Source: an uncultured Clostridia bacterium (lineage in GTDB: Bacteria; Bacillota; Clostridia; TANB77; UBA1234). From it: a DNA stretch of 39,675 nt. Positions 7,367 to 13,868 of this stretch are shown piece by piece. The stretch covers positions 1 through 39,675 of the forward strand of contig CAKPEF010000017.1 of assembly GCA_934149305.1 (NCBI GenBank), written 5' to 3'. Below the pieces are notes generated by a model. The model made no database searches and was not told the origin of the DNA. It worked only from the letters and a program-made list of their open reading frames with translations. Position numbers and translations under genes: made by a program. Every line of letters starts with the position of its first letter. Within the stretch, counting starts at the first letter, position 1.

Positions 7367-7798
7367 CTACCTCACCAGTTCCATTAAGGCACAGTACTTG
7401 TCTATAAATGTTAGTAAAAATCCTTCTTTTGTTCTTGGTGGTATTATTGTTACTGGCCACATGTGCTTTTTTATCATGTCTTTTTCTTGGTCTGTTAGAT
7501 TAAATTCTTTTATAGCATTTTTGAGGGCAAATTTTCCATGCTTAAAAGCATGCCATTTATGCCATCCATCATCCTTTCGCCAATCATATAAGAAGAAGTC
7601 ATGTAACATTGCAGCCCTAGTAATCGATTTATAATCCCAGCCTAATTTTTTTGCTATTTTATATGATACATATGCAACAAAAAAGCAATGCTCATAGCAA
7701 CTTCTATTAAAATGTTGCCTATACTTTTTCATTTCTTGTACTCTTTTGTTTTTTAGCAATTCTTCTATAATTCGCCTAAACTCATAAGTATCTTTCAT
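7367..7798 (-). CDS. HD-domain phosphohydrolase
   Basis: The 143-residue protein carries an HD-type metal-dependent phosphohydrolase fold. A histidine in RSCYEHC, the paired His-Asp in AAMLHDFFLYDW and a later H/K-rich helix (KWHAFKHGKFAL) would bind the metal. The substrate is unknown; small HD proteins of this kind act on nucleotides or phosphorylated metabolites. The ATG at 7798 follows an AAGGA site by 8 bases; a TTG five codons upstream overlaps that site. Its tight spacing to deoC suggests a nucleoside-related role, which is inference only. Confidence 0.75.
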   Translation of the reverse strand: MKDTYEFRRIIEELLKNKRVQEMKKYRQHFNRSCYEHCFFVAYVSYKIAKKLGWDYKSITRAAMLHDFFLYDWRKDDGWHKWHAFKHGKFALKNAIKEFNLTDQEKDMIKKHMWPVTIIPPRTKEGFLLTFIDKYCALMELVR

Positions 7799-7826
7799 CT
7801 TTTTTCCTTCCAATGTTTTTATTACA

Positions 7827-7861
7827 AAAGTGGAGTCGACACTTTATTTTCGCTCCACTTT
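7827..7861 (-). terminator. Rho-independent terminator after aldolase gene
   Basis: Arms AAAGTGGAG (7827-7835) and CTCCACTTT (7853-7861) form a 9-bp stem 12 bp after the fructose-bisphosphate aldolase stop codon. The downstream tract on the minus strand is TTTTGTAAT. Confidence 0.7.
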
Positions 7862-7873
7862 ATGCACTACTTT

Positions 7874-8761
7874 CTACGTTATTGATGCGTTATATATTTT
7901 AACAATTACATCATTTAATTTAGCATCAAACTCTTCTGGTGTTTGATGAACATTTAAGTCTTGTAATAATGCTCTTGAGAAGCTAGCTATCATTCTATTG
8001 TTTTTAGCAAGTAATTCAACTGCTTTTTCAATATCATATCCTCCAGATAATGCAACTATTCTTACAACGCATTCATAATCATATAAGTCTAAGTAATGGT
8101 TTGCAACTGTTGGAATTGTGAATTTAAACATTATCTTGTCCTCTTTGTTCCAAGCATCTAATTTTTTCTTAATTTCTGCTTTTAATATTTCTTCGCATTT
8201 TTCTTTTTCAGCTGAATTTATATCAACTTCTGGTTCGATTATAGGAACTAATCCTGCATCGCAGATTATTTTAGCAAATTCAAACTGTTGTTTTACAATA
8301 TCTCTTATTCCCTCTTCATTTGCTTCATATATAACTGATCTCATTTTTGTTCCAAACACATGTTTTTCGTTTGCTTCTTTTAATTCTTCTGCTAAGTTTG
8401 GTATCTCTTTCATAAGTTTAACGCCATTTTTTTCTTCTGCTAGACCTTTATCTACTTTTAAGAATGATACTATTTGTTTTTCATTCCATAAATAATCGGC
8501 TGTATATTCTCCATTTACTTTTGATAGCATTGTTTTCTCAAACAATATTGCTCCTAATATATGTTCGTTTGTAAAAGCTTTGCTTGTGAAAACTCTTTTT
8601 CTCATCTCATGAATTAGATTGAACATCTCTTCTTCTGTTGTATACTCACTTTCATCAATTCCATATGCTTTTAATGTTTTACTGCTGCTTCCACCACTTT
8701 GGTCAAGTGCAGCTATAAAGCCTCTCTTATCTTTCATTATTTCATACATCTTTTCATTCAT
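7874..8761 (-). CDS. fda: Fructose-bisphosphate aldolase, class I
   Basis: The 295-residue cytoplasmic glycolytic/gluconeogenic aldolase cleaves fructose 1,6-bisphosphate into dihydroxyacetone phosphate and glyceraldehyde 3-phosphate. The N-terminal KRGFIAALDQSGGSSSKTL block is characteristic of the bacterial class I enzyme of Staphylococcus type, as are IIEPEVDI and the Schiff-base lysine region MFKFTIPT. Length agrees with that family (about 295). Start: the AAAGGAA site is too close to the ATG at 8770 and correctly spaced for the ATG at 8761 (MNEKMYEIMKDKRGF), which also matches family N-termini. Single-gene transcription unit with a terminator at 7827-7861. Confidence 0.92.
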   Translation of the reverse strand: MNEKMYEIMKDKRGFIAALDQSGGSSSKTLKAYGIDESEYTTEEEMFNLIHEMRKRVFTSKAFTNEHILGAILFEKTMLSKVNGEYTADYLWNEKQIVSFLKVDKGLAEEKNGVKLMKEIPNLAEELKEANEKHVFGTKMRSVIYEANEEGIRDIVKQQFEFAKIICDAGLVPIIEPEVDINSAEKEKCEEILKAEIKKKLDAWNKEDKIMFKFTIPTVANHYLDLYDYECVVRIVALSGGYDIEKAVELLAKNNRMIASFSRALLQDLNVHQTPEEFDAKLNDVIVKIYNASIT

Positions 8762-8830
8762 AAAACTCATTTCCTTTCTATATGTTATTGGTACTTTTTG
8801 ATTATAAGCATAACTGTCTATAACTTTTTT

Positions 8831-8876
8831 AGCCAGTATAAATAATATATTCTTTTATGCTTTATTTATACAGGCT
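8831..8876. promoter_or_regulatory. Long inverted repeat in the aldolase leader/promoter region
   Basis: AGCCAGTATAAATAA (8831-8845) and TTATTTATACAGGCT (8862-8876) are complementary except for one A-A position, with a 16-base loop. It lies about 70-115 bp upstream of the aldolase start. It could be an operator or a transcript hairpin; no known regulator site is recognised. Confidence 0.5.
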
Positions 8877-8976
8877 CTAAAATGCTGTATCTTTATTTAC
8901 AACAATTATTTTATCGTTTTATGTATTGAATATCAACTATTTTTTCTTAAAAGAAAAGTGAATTTAGGGAAAAAGT

Positions 8977-9108
8977 GTTACTATTCAGACTTATTTTATA
9001 ACAAAGCTGAATTATAATGTTTTTATGGAGCACACTGTGCTCCGCTACTTTTTTATAGCACACATTTAGATTTGATATACACTTTTATTTTGAAGACTGA
9101 ATAGTAAC
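8977..9108 (+). repeat. Dispersed palindromic element, copy 3 (complete, MITE-like)
   Basis: A 132-bp element is bounded by terminal inverted repeats GTTACTATTCAGACTT (left) and AAGACTGAATAGTAAC (right), matching at 15 of 16 positions. In the centre (9024-9051) is the core TATGGAGCACACTGTGCTCC then GCTACTTTTTT. No coding capacity. The 8762-9199 gap between the aldolase and DUF2500 genes otherwise holds only this element, a partial copy and a terminator. Confidence 0.85.
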
Positions 9109-9111
9109 GAA

Positions 9112-9150
9112 AAAAGTGTTACTGCTTAGCCTTAATTTATAACAAAAAAT
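9112..9150 (+). repeat. Partial tandem copy of the palindromic element's left end
   Basis: AAAAGTGTTACTGCTTAGCC then TTAATTTATAACA repeats, with a few changes, the left end of the adjacent complete element (AAAAGTGTTACTATTCAGAC then TTATTTTATAACA, 8971-9003). The core is missing, so this is a truncated copy. Confidence 0.65.
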
Positions 9151-9195
9151 AACTTCAAAAATTGTAGCCTCATGCAAAGTACAATCTTTGGAGTT
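9151..9195 (-). terminator. Rho-independent terminator after DUF2500-like gene
   Basis: Arms AACTTCAAAAATTGTA (9151-9166) and TACAATCTTTGGAGTT (9180-9195) pair with few mismatches. On the minus strand they are followed by ATTTTTTGTTAT. It begins 4 bp after the stop codon of the gene at 9200. Confidence 0.8.
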
Positions 9196-9199
9196 TTCT

Positions 9200-9505
9200 T
9201 TATACAAAATCAACAAATTTATTTCTTTTATATGTTAATACACCTTTTTGATTTTCTGTGTAACTTTCATATTTTGAATAATTTACAGAGAATTTTTTTA
9301 TTTTCCCAGCTATATCGAAAAACAAAATATACTCCGTATTAATCATATTATTTGCATCGACTACACTACCAACTTTTTTCTTTATCAAGGTTGCATCCAC
9401 TGTCTCTTCTGGTGCTCTCTCATCAAGAATTTTATTAGTTATAACGTAAGCAAAAGCTAGAAACACTAAAATTAAAAATATATGCAATATAAATTCTCCT
9501 TCCAT
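9200..9505 (-). CDS. Small membrane-anchored DUF2500-like protein
   Basis: The 101-residue protein has one N-terminal transmembrane helix (about residues 5-23) and a small soluble beta-rich domain. The order of the soluble part, DERAPEETVDATLIKKK then YILFFDIAGKIKKFSVN and KGVLTYKRNKFVDF, resembles DUF2500 (YhhM-like) proteins, whose function is not known. The domain probably faces outside the membrane. An AAGGAG site lies upstream of the ATG. Family assignment is from pattern memory. Confidence 0.65.
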   Translation of the reverse strand: MEGEFILHIFLILVFLAFAYVITNKILDERAPEETVDATLIKKKVGSVVDANNMINTEYILFFDIAGKIKKFSVNYSKYESYTENQKGVLTYKRNKFVDFV

Positions 9506-9591
9506 AATTTAATACTAAATATTTTCCAATATTGATAAGAAGATTGTATCAGAAATTATTAAAAAATAGAATACACTTCACCAATTTATAG

Positions 9592-10740
9592 CTAAATGTT
9601 TTCATTTTCTTCTAATGCTTTTTCATCAGCTAGAAGCATTTCTTTTCCTTGCTTAATCTTTACGCTCTCTCTTTCTTTGATAACAGAAAAATACGCTTTA
9701 ACAAATATTGTTATCATTTCTGTAATTGTTTTTCTATCTTCTTTTGATATTTCAGTGTATTTTTTTAATATTTTAATGATGTTTTGCATTAATGTAGCTG
9801 ATATTTCCCCAAAGGTTTCAGCTTCTGTTGAATAAAAAAGCTCAAAAATCGAGTCTATGAATATTTTTCTTTGTTCATTTGTAGTTTCATTAAGCCATGT
9901 GTTTAAAGCATTTTTAATATCCTCACTTATTTGAGTATTTTTCTCTAAAGTTATAGGATTTGTTTTTAATACTTGCCAAGAATATATATCGTGTTGCAAT
10001 AAACCTTTTTGAACACTTTGCACAACTGTTATTTTTTCTTTGTGATTTAGAACTCTTCCAATTACTGAATCTTGTGATATGTATGTTTCTATTTGATTTA
10101 TAATTTTCTGATTTGCATACTTTTCTATTATCTCGTTGTTAAAACCTGGTCCATCGTAATTATAAACTTTTATAATCCTATCTTGTATTTCTTTCGATGC
10201 AGTAATAACAGAAAATATAGCCACATTTCCGCCTTTTGAATGACCACCTACACGTATCCTAGCATTTTTATATTTTTCTGCTATTTCACTTAAATACTCT
10301 TTTCCTGCAAGTTGACATGGCACATTCTCTAAAAAGCCCATATTAAAATCTTCTTTCCAGCCCATTATCGTTGCGTCTGTGCCAATAAAAGAAACATATA
10401 TTTCATCATCTGATATGTGTACTGTTATTGCACCAAATTGCTTTTCAATCTCTTTATCATCCAATTGCACAAAATCAGTAACTACCATATTTTTAAATCT
10501 TTCACTTTGTCCAAGATATGTTATTAATTCTTTATCGCCATTATATCTAAATTCTTCATTATCTAAATCTTTCATTTTATTAGATATGCTTCCTATAGTT
10601 TCTAATGGTTCGACTTTTATTTTGTCAAATCTCAAATATGAAAATCTTGCTAAAATCATGCTATCTATTTCGTTAAACCTAAACTTATCATTTATTGGAA
10701 GATCTCCACGCCATAGTAAATAATCGTTTATATTTGCCAT
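9592..10740 (-). CDS. DUF2974 (Mbeg1-like) alpha/beta-hydrolase
   Basis: The 382-residue cytoplasmic protein begins MANINDYLLWRGDLPI, the typical opening of DUF2974 proteins. The nucleophile elbow is GGHSKGGN with Ser near 168, preceded by a beta-strand and IGTDATIMGWKEDFNMGF. These lipase-fold proteins are frequent in Clostridia; the substrate is not established. The C-terminal 120 residues are helical and charged. It is monocistronic: a strong hairpin terminator of the upstream gene separates it from the transglycosylase gene. Confidence 0.8.
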   Translation of the reverse strand: MANINDYLLWRGDLPINDKFRFNEIDSMILARFSYLRFDKIKVEPLETIGSISNKMKDLDNEEFRYNGDKELITYLGQSERFKNMVVTDFVQLDDKEIEKQFGAITVHISDDEIYVSFIGTDATIMGWKEDFNMGFLENVPCQLAGKEYLSEIAEKYKNARIRVGGHSKGGNVAIFSVITASKEIQDRIIKVYNYDGPGFNNEIIEKYANQKIINQIETYISQDSVIGRVLNHKEKITVVQSVQKGLLQHDIYSWQVLKTNPITLEKNTQISEDIKNALNTWLNETTNEQRKIFIDSIFELFYSTEAETFGEISATLMQNIIKILKKYTEISKEDRKTITEMITIFVKAYFSVIKERESVKIKQGKEMLLADEKALEENENI

Positions 10741-10776
10741 AATAAACCCCTCTCTTGCAAAACGTTTTTATTTAAT

Positions 10777-10840
10777 AAAAGAGATTAGCAAAATCACATT
10801 ACATTCAATTTAATAATGTGATTTTTGCACTAACCTCTTT
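10777..10840 (-). terminator. Long-stem rho-independent terminator after the transglycosylase gene
   Basis: AGAGATTAGCAAAATCACAT (left) and ATGTGATTTTTGCACTAACC then TCTTT (right) form a stem of more than 20 bp with small bulges. On the minus strand it is followed by TTTTATT. It lies 36 bp past the stop codon at 10877. Confidence 0.85.
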
Positions 10841-10876
10841 GATTATATCATATTTTATAGGATTCGGGTTTCAATT

Positions 10877-11584
10877 TTAAAATTCATTAATAATTCTGTT
10901 TGCTTTGTTTTCAGATAACCCACCATATTTCATCATTTTATAAATAACTTGTTTCTGCCTTTGTTTTGCAAGTTCCATACTATTCACCGGATTATATAAT
11001 GATGGAGCATTTGGAATTCCTGCTAACAATACAGCTTCGCCATCGGTCATTTCTAATGGCTCTTTGTTAAAATAGGCTCTGCTCGCCTCTTTGACTGTAT
11101 AATATCCGTTGCCAAAAAATGTTGTATTTATATAAAATTCTAGTATTTCATCTTTTTTATAGTTTTTTTCAATATCAAAAGCTACAAATACTTCTGCAAT
11201 TTTTCTTTCTATTTTTTTCTCTTGTGTAAAATATATATTTTTTGCAAGTTGTTGCGTAATTGTGCTTCCGCCTTCTATAAAGCTTCCTGCTTTTATATCG
11301 TTTATAGCTGCTCTACATATTGCAATCACATCAATTCCCGGATGCTTATAAAATCTATGATCTTCAACTGCAATTACCGCTTCTAAATATATTTTGGGAA
11401 CCTCAGATAACTTTGTGTAGTTTTTTCTATTTTGTATTTCTTCTATTTTTTCATTTAATGCAGTTTTTTCTACTGCTTCTTTATACATATCGTATCCTTT
11501 TTTTATGTAAAAGGTGCTTACTATAGTTATTGCCAATAATGACATTATTACAATACTTTTTAATATTCTTCGTATTATTTTCAT
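10877..11584 (-). CDS. Monofunctional peptidoglycan glycosyltransferase (GT51)
   Basis: The 235-residue membrane-anchored transglycosylase polymerises lipid II into glycan strands on the outer face of the membrane. There is one N-terminal transmembrane helix (about 8-28), then the five GT51 motifs: EDHRFYKHPGID (catalytic Glu about 74), GGSTITQQLAKN, RKIAEVFVAFDIEK, FYINTTFFGNGYYTV and LLAGIPNAPSLYNP. No transpeptidase domain follows, so it is the monofunctional (MtgA/SgtB) type. The ATG at 11584 has a GGTG site 7 bases upstream; the longer frame to 11680 runs through the promoter and an upstream terminator. Confidence 0.92.
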   Translation of the reverse strand: MKIIRRILKSIVIMSLLAITIVSTFYIKKGYDMYKEAVEKTALNEKIEEIQNRKNYTKLSEVPKIYLEAVIAVEDHRFYKHPGIDVIAICRAAINDIKAGSFIEGGSTITQQLAKNIYFTQEKKIERKIAEVFVAFDIEKNYKKDEILEFYINTTFFGNGYYTVKEASRAYFNKEPLEMTDGEAVLLAGIPNAPSLYNPVNSMELAKQRQKQVIYKMMKYGGLSENKANRIINEF

Positions 11585-11611
11585 ATTATTCACCAAGCTT
11601 TCTATATATGT

Positions 11612-11617
11612 ATTATA
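11612..11617 (-). promoter_or_regulatory. Extended -10 of the transglycosylase promoter
   Basis: TGGTATAAT on the minus strand is a consensus -10 with the extended TG. No good -35 lies 16-18 bases upstream, which extended -10 promoters can tolerate. It is about 28 bases before the start codon. Confidence 0.55.
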
Positions 11618-11647
11618 CCAAATTAAAATGACAATATAATGACATAA

Positions 11648-11675
11648 AATAAAAAAAGAAGCTTCTACTAGCTTC
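11648..11675 (-). terminator. Terminator isolating the transglycosylase gene from the locus upstream
   Basis: GAAGCT-AGTAGA-AGCTTC on the minus strand is followed by TTTTTTTATTTT. It lies downstream of the toxin-like locus and the inverted repeat element, and would stop read-through into the transglycosylase promoter. Confidence 0.75.
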
Positions 11676-11702
11676 CTCAAATCACATTTTGAATATAAAA
11701 AA

Positions 11703-11839
11703 GGTTACGGTTCATTCTAAAAAAATAGAAAGTATGTATCAAATGTAATGTGTTTTATAAAAATGTAGCGGAGCTTAGGTGTGCTCCATAAAAATACTAT
11801 TGGCTAGCACTTGTCATAAATTAAGCCTGAATAGTAATC
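11703..11839 (-). repeat. Dispersed palindromic element, copy 4 (complete, inverted)
   Basis: This 137-bp element is in the opposite orientation to all other copies. Its core on the plus strand is GTAGCGGAGCTTAGGTGTGC then TCCATA (11765-11790), the CCTAA variant. The right end (CTGAATAGTAATC preceded by ATAAATTAAGC) matches the left end of copy 3, and the other end (GGTTACGGTTCATTC) matches its right end imperfectly. The arm TTTGATACATACTTT is shared with copies 3 and 5. Confidence 0.8.
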
Positions 11840-11894
11840 AAAAATGGGCTAAATCTTAAAATTCATGCATAATTTCTTGACTTATCCCATAAAA

Positions 11895-12000
11895 TATACT
11901 AAAAAAAATATATATAGAGGAAATCCGCATTAAGCGGTTGACCTTGATAAGTGATTAAATCGCCTTACCGATCAAAGCAAAGGCGATTTATTTTTTTCGT
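11895..12000 (+). ncRNA. Putative antisense antitoxin RNA (RatA-like)
   Basis: A -10-like TATACT (11895-11900) with a weak TTTCTT -35 at 16 bases spacing would start a plus-strand RNA near 11907. It ends at a strong terminator: arms TAAATCGCCTT (11956-11966) and AAGGCGATTTA (11980-11990) followed by seven T (11991-11997). The RNA of about 90 nt is fully complementary to the 3' UTR of the toxin-like mRNA on the other strand. The T-tract overlaps the last codons of the toxin frame. This geometry matches the TxpA/RatA type I system. The promoter is weak by eye and expression is inferred. Confidence 0.6.
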
Positions 12001-12140
12001 CTGAAGAGTAATCTCTTTAGGACGATAGCTAGAAGTATAACTTCTATTACAAATAATATGTAATCAGTTTGTACCATAGCACCTTCCCCCTTTCTTAAAC
12101 AAGGATGGAACCGTGTTTTAAAAGTGAGAAGGTCAACCAC
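11934..12140. repeat. Inverted repeat flanking the toxin-like gene (mRNA end pairing)
   Basis: GCGGTTGACCTT (11934-11945) and AAGGTCAACCAC (12129-12140) are complementary at 11 of 12 positions, the other being G-U in RNA. They lie near the 3' and 5' ends of the predicted minus-strand toxin mRNA. They could therefore close it into a long-range stem, as described for several type I toxin mRNAs. Confidence 0.75.
11988..12077 (-). CDS. Type I toxin-like small hydrophobic peptide (29 aa)
   Basis: ATG at 12077 to TAA at 11988-11990 encodes a 29-residue peptide: a short start (MVQTDY), one hydrophobic helix of about 16 residues (ILFVIEVILLAIVL) and a basic tail (KRLLFRRKK). This is the layout of holin-like and Fst/TxpA-type membrane toxins. 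The ribosome binding site is unusually long (AAGGGGGAAGGT, 4 bases before the ATG). An 8-base segment of the 5' UTR can pair with that site, and the mRNA ends can also pair with each other. No other gene is seen between 11585 and 12280. Toxicity is inferred from architecture. Confidence 0.72.
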   Translation of the reverse strand: MVQTDYILFVIEVILLAIVLKRLLFRRKK

Positions 12141-12166
12141 TCTGCTTATTCCCTTTATCTACAAAA

Positions 12167-12195
12167 AGCATAGCACAAATATTTCATATTTCTAA
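12167..12195 (-). promoter_or_regulatory. Putative promoter of the toxin-like mRNA
   Basis: Minus strand: -35-like TTAGAA, 17-base spacer, then extended -10 TGCTATGCT (TATGCT at 12167-12172). The transcript would start near 12160 and carry an 80-nt leader before the toxin start codon. Confidence 0.55.
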
Positions 12196-12214
12196 TAAAT
12201 GTGAAATGTAATTT

Positions 12215-12248
12215 TAAATTCCAGTTTTAAAATAGTAACTGGAATTTA
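12215..12248 (-). terminator. Hairpin after the gene at 12280
   Basis: TAAATTCCAGTT (12215-12226) and AACTGGAATTTA (12237-12248) form a 12-bp perfect stem 30 bp past the stop codon. A clear U-tract is missing in either direction, so it may be a weak terminator. Confidence 0.5.
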
Positions 12249-12279
12249 AGTTTTCACTTCACCTTTTATTACAAATTAT

Positions 12280-12990
12280 TTAGTCTACTATTTCAAAACT
12301 TAATCCAAGCATTTGTGCAACCCTAGAGACCCATCCTTCTATTGCTTCCATAAAATAGTGTTCCTCTATTATATAAACCCCATTTGGTGCCTCTACATAT
12401 ATTATATCTTCAAATTTTGAATCAAAACTTAATGTAGCATCATCGCCACTTGACGATTTTCCATCTACACAAAAAGCTCTATTTTGATTTACGGTGTAGT
12501 CCTCATCTGATATTATGTTTTGCTTTTGTTTTTCTTTTTCCTCTTCAAAGTTTATATTTTTAAATTCAACCGTAAAGTAAAGGTCATTTTCTAAATCTTT
12601 CGATCTGTAATAGTCTTTGTCATCTTCTCTACTTATTAAAAAATCAGCCTTTTCTAATTGGAATCTATATCCTAAAGAGCTTTCTACATATTCGTAATTT
12701 ACCTCTTCTTCCATTCCCTCTAGCATTATGCTTTTTATTCTTTTATCCTCTGGTACCGCGTAAAATTTAAAATCTTCCTTTTCTAAACTTTCACCAGAGT
12801 CTGCTGTTTGATAATCATTTGTAGTTTCGCCTGAAACGGTTGGATTATTAGGAGTTATTTCATCTTTCTTTAACCCAAAAATTGTTTCATATATATTTGA
12901 ACCTCCTGTCATAATCAACACAATATTTGAAACCAAAAATATTGCTATTAATAATACAACAACTTTTAATACGATTTTACTTTTTTCCAT
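12280..12990 (-). CDS. Membrane-anchored extracytoplasmic protein of unknown function
   Basis: The 236-residue product has an N-terminal transmembrane anchor (about residues 6-28, KIVLKVVVLLIAIFLVSNIV) and then a Thr/Ser/Asn-rich linker. The outside domain is acidic (VEFKNINFEEEKEKQKQN in the middle). I do not recognise a family. The AGGAG site 7 bases before the ATG at 12990 fixes the start; a longer frame to 13026 is out of register with this site. Its first codons overlap the last codons of a 41-residue membrane peptide gene, which suggests translational coupling. It is the third gene after the VanX-like dipeptidase. Confidence 0.75.
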   Translation of the reverse strand: MEKSKIVLKVVVLLIAIFLVSNIVLIMTGGSNIYETIFGLKKDEITPNNPTVSGETTNDYQTADSGESLEKEDFKFYAVPEDKRIKSIMLEGMEEEVNYEYVESSLGYRFQLEKADFLISREDDKDYYRSKDLENDLYFTVEFKNINFEEEKEKQKQNIISDEDYTVNQNRAFCVDGKSSSGDDATLSFDSKFEDIIYVEAPNGVYIIEEHYFMEAIEGWVSRVAQMLGLSFEIVD

Positions 12991-13102
12991 TTTTATTCTC
13001 CTTTTTCTTATTATATTTCCACACACAAGTATATATTAAATATAGAACATATACAATTGGTATTATAGCAAGTAGCAATGTTATTATAAAATATTTTGAC
13101 AT
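12977..13102 (-). CDS. 41-residue single-pass membrane peptide
   Basis: ATG at 13102, preceded by AAGGAG with 8 bases spacing, runs to a TAA at 12977-12979. The peptide is MSKYFIITLLLAIIPIVYVL followed by an aromatic and then a lysine-rich tail. It has one transmembrane helix with positive residues at the C-terminus. It overlaps the next gene by 14 bases and lies 22 bp after the VanX-like gene. The good ribosome binding site and overlap argue that it is real. Function unknown; it may be a small partner of the neighbouring envelope proteins. Confidence 0.65.
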   Translation of the reverse strand: MSKYFIITLLLAIIPIVYVLYLIYTCVWKYNKKKENKNGKK

Positions 13103-13124
13103 ATACTTTTCTCCTTATATTGCA

Positions 13125-13853
13125 TCAATCTTGCGAAAACACCGGATATTCTTTTTCATCAGAGTAGTGCCACCACTCGCCGGCATATCCTTTGAACCCT
13201 GCCTCTTCCATTACTTTTTCTAGCAATTTTGCATTTTCTCCTGCTTCTTTAGATACATCGCTATAGTCTCTATCTGCTTTTTTAGTAAAATCATCAAAAC
13301 CTGATGGCATTTCTACTTTTTCTCCACTTAGTGATACGATCGTTATATCCACTGTGTTTCCTCTACTGTGCTTTGAAAAGCCTTTATTAGGATTTGCTAC
13401 ATATATAGGATTTGGGCAAATCTCCCACAATTTAAATTGAGCCTCTTTTGGTCTAAAGGCATCCCATATGCATAACTTGTATCCAAGTTTTTTTAGTTCT
13501 TCTTGTGCCTTTTCAAGTTTTTTCACTGTTCCATATCTAAGCAAAGCCTCATCGCTTTCATATATTACTACACCTGTGAAGTTTTCTTCTGTTGCATATT
13601 TTAAATCTATTACTACATCTGGAATGTAATCTAATATCTTTACTAGTTCTTCATCTTTTGGTTCTTCTTTTTGCTCTTCTTTTGACTCTTCTTCTATCTC
13701 TGGTTCTACATAAGTTGGAGTTGCTTCTGGTGTAGGTGTTACAATAACCTCTTCAGGGTCCTTTACATTTTCGTTTGTTTCTTCTTGCATATTATTAGTC
13801 ATGAAAAAGCAACTAACAAATGCAAGCAGCGTAATTATTAAAAACTTTTTCAT
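13125..13853 (-). CDS. VanX-like D-Ala-D-Ala dipeptidase (M15D), exported
   Basis: The 242-residue protein has an N-terminal signal/anchor (about 1-18; the Cys at 15 might be lipidated, but the lipobox is atypical). A proline/threonine/glutamate-rich linker (about 25-70) follows, then an M15 zinc peptidase domain. Zinc and catalytic residues are visible: DAFRP (about 131), SKHSRGNTVDIT (His 162, Asp 169) and EWWHY (Glu 226, His 229), matching VanX spacing. Known members cleave D-Ala-D-Ala in vancomycin resistance or act in wall recycling. No vanH/vanA partners are present and the protein is exported, so a role in peptidoglycan stem-peptide turnover is more likely. Confidence 0.85.
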   Translation of the reverse strand: MKKFLIITLLAFVSCFFMTNNMQEETNENVKDPEEVIVTPTPEATPTYVEPEIEEESKEEQKEEPKDEELVKILDYIPDVVIDLKYATEENFTGVVIYESDEALLRYGTVKKLEKAQEELKKLGYKLCIWDAFRPKEAQFKLWEICPNPIYVANPNKGFSKHSRGNTVDITIVSLSGEKVEMPSGFDDFTKKADRDYSDVSKEAGENAKLLEKVMEEAGFKGYAGEWWHYSDEKEYPVFSQD

Positions 13854-13868
13854 ATATCTCCTTTCTGC

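Noticed and set aside
13125..13853. Vancomycin resistance (van) cluster
   Set aside because: Only a VanX-like dipeptidase is present; there is no VanH, VanA/B ligase or VanRS beside it, and the protein is exported.
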